The notes under the pieces: generated by a model
Database searches by the model: none
The model's input: the letters and a program-made list of their open reading frames with translations, nothing else
Told to the model about the DNA's origin: nothing
Source: Bacteroidales bacterium UBA3696
GTDB taxonomy: Bacteria > Bacteroidota > Bacteroidia > Bacteroidales > Paludibacteraceae
Length of the DNA stretch: 5,533 nt
Direction of reading: 5' to 3'
NCBI GenBank assembly: GCA_002372135.1
Contig: DFIN01000046.1
Location: forward strand, 1 to 5,533
Shown here: positions 5,394-5,533 of the stretch, in pieces
How the letters are laid out: every line of letters begins with the position of its first letter
How positions within the stretch are numbered: position 1 is the stretch's first letter
Made by a program: the position numbers and the translations under genes

Positions 5394-5533
5394 TCACTTT
5401 TTTGTCAAAATGTCCACTACGTCAAAGACCGCTTTTTGCCTTCTGTCAGGCGTTCTTTTGCTCCTATTTTTTTTAGTGCCGGAGCGGGCACATTGCAATT
5501 GATGATCTAATCCCCTAATACGCAGCATACCTA
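5394..5533. other. Right-edge stretch with two weak opposing reading frames
   Basis: No gene can be called with confidence. On the minus strand a frame enters near the right edge (ATG at 5528) and ends at a TGA at 5394-5396. It gives 44 very basic residues ending in FDVVDILTKK, and could be a small protein or the tail of a gene beyond the window. On the plus strand an ATG at 5410 gives 30 residues ending at 5502, including AFCLLSGVLLLLFFLVPERA. That looks like a signal or membrane segment but has no promoter match and no mature protein. At most one of the two is likely to be real. A 5-bp hairpin at about 5476-5491 lacks a T tract on the correct side. Confidence 0.25.

Noticed and set aside
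5476..5491. Hairpin GTGCC/GGCAC as a terminator
   Set aside because: The T run precedes it on the plus strand and an A run follows on the minus strand, so it is in the wrong order for intrinsic termination in either direction.
5172..5510. Plus-strand frame of 112 residues across the ATPase start
   Set aside because: It is antisense to the Walker A region and promoter of the ATPase, with no initiation signals.

Overview
The window looks like chromosomal accessory DNA from a Bacteroidales-type Bacteroidota. The grounds are two matches to the Bacteroidota promoter consensus (TTTG, 19-20 bases, TAnnTTTG), AT-rich leaders without a Shine-Dalgarno, a large exported protein built of divergent InlB-type repeats, an AAA_14/DUF4143 ATPase and a Bro-N gene of the kind common in gut and oral Bacteroidales. 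Genus cannot be fixed from this sequence. Every convincing gene reads on the minus strand, so the order of transcription is right to left.

Right to left: 5394-5533 holds only short, uncertain reading frames. A canonical promoter (5354-5384) drives a complete 418-residue AAA_14-DUF4143 ATPase (4077-5333), followed by two terminator-like hairpins (3950-4016). Next, 3807-3923 carries a leader plus the first 15 or so codons of a signal peptide with no gene behind it. Then comes a Bro-N (DinD/antirepressor-like) gene with its own canonical promoter and a strong terminator. It has lost its middle: the N-terminal two thirds run in one frame and the true C-terminus follows in another (3088-3659). The left 2.9 kb is the first 981 codons of a large secreted repeat protein whose C-terminus lies beyond position 1.

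Nothing shows that the three loci work together. Each has its own promoter or leader, and terminators separate them. The exported protein would act at the cell surface or outside; the ATPase and the Bro-N remnant are cytoplasmic and typical of variable, phage- or island-associated DNA. The most interesting observations are: a three-copy beta-rich module in the exported protein that I cannot assign to a named family, with one AT-rich copy sitting between two GC-rich repeats; the internal-deletion junction in the Bro-N gene; and a near-duplicate of the exported protein's 5' leader in front of an orphan signal-peptide start about 0.9 kb upstream. I see no CRISPR array, tRNA, rRNA, transposase or convincing new multi-gene system.
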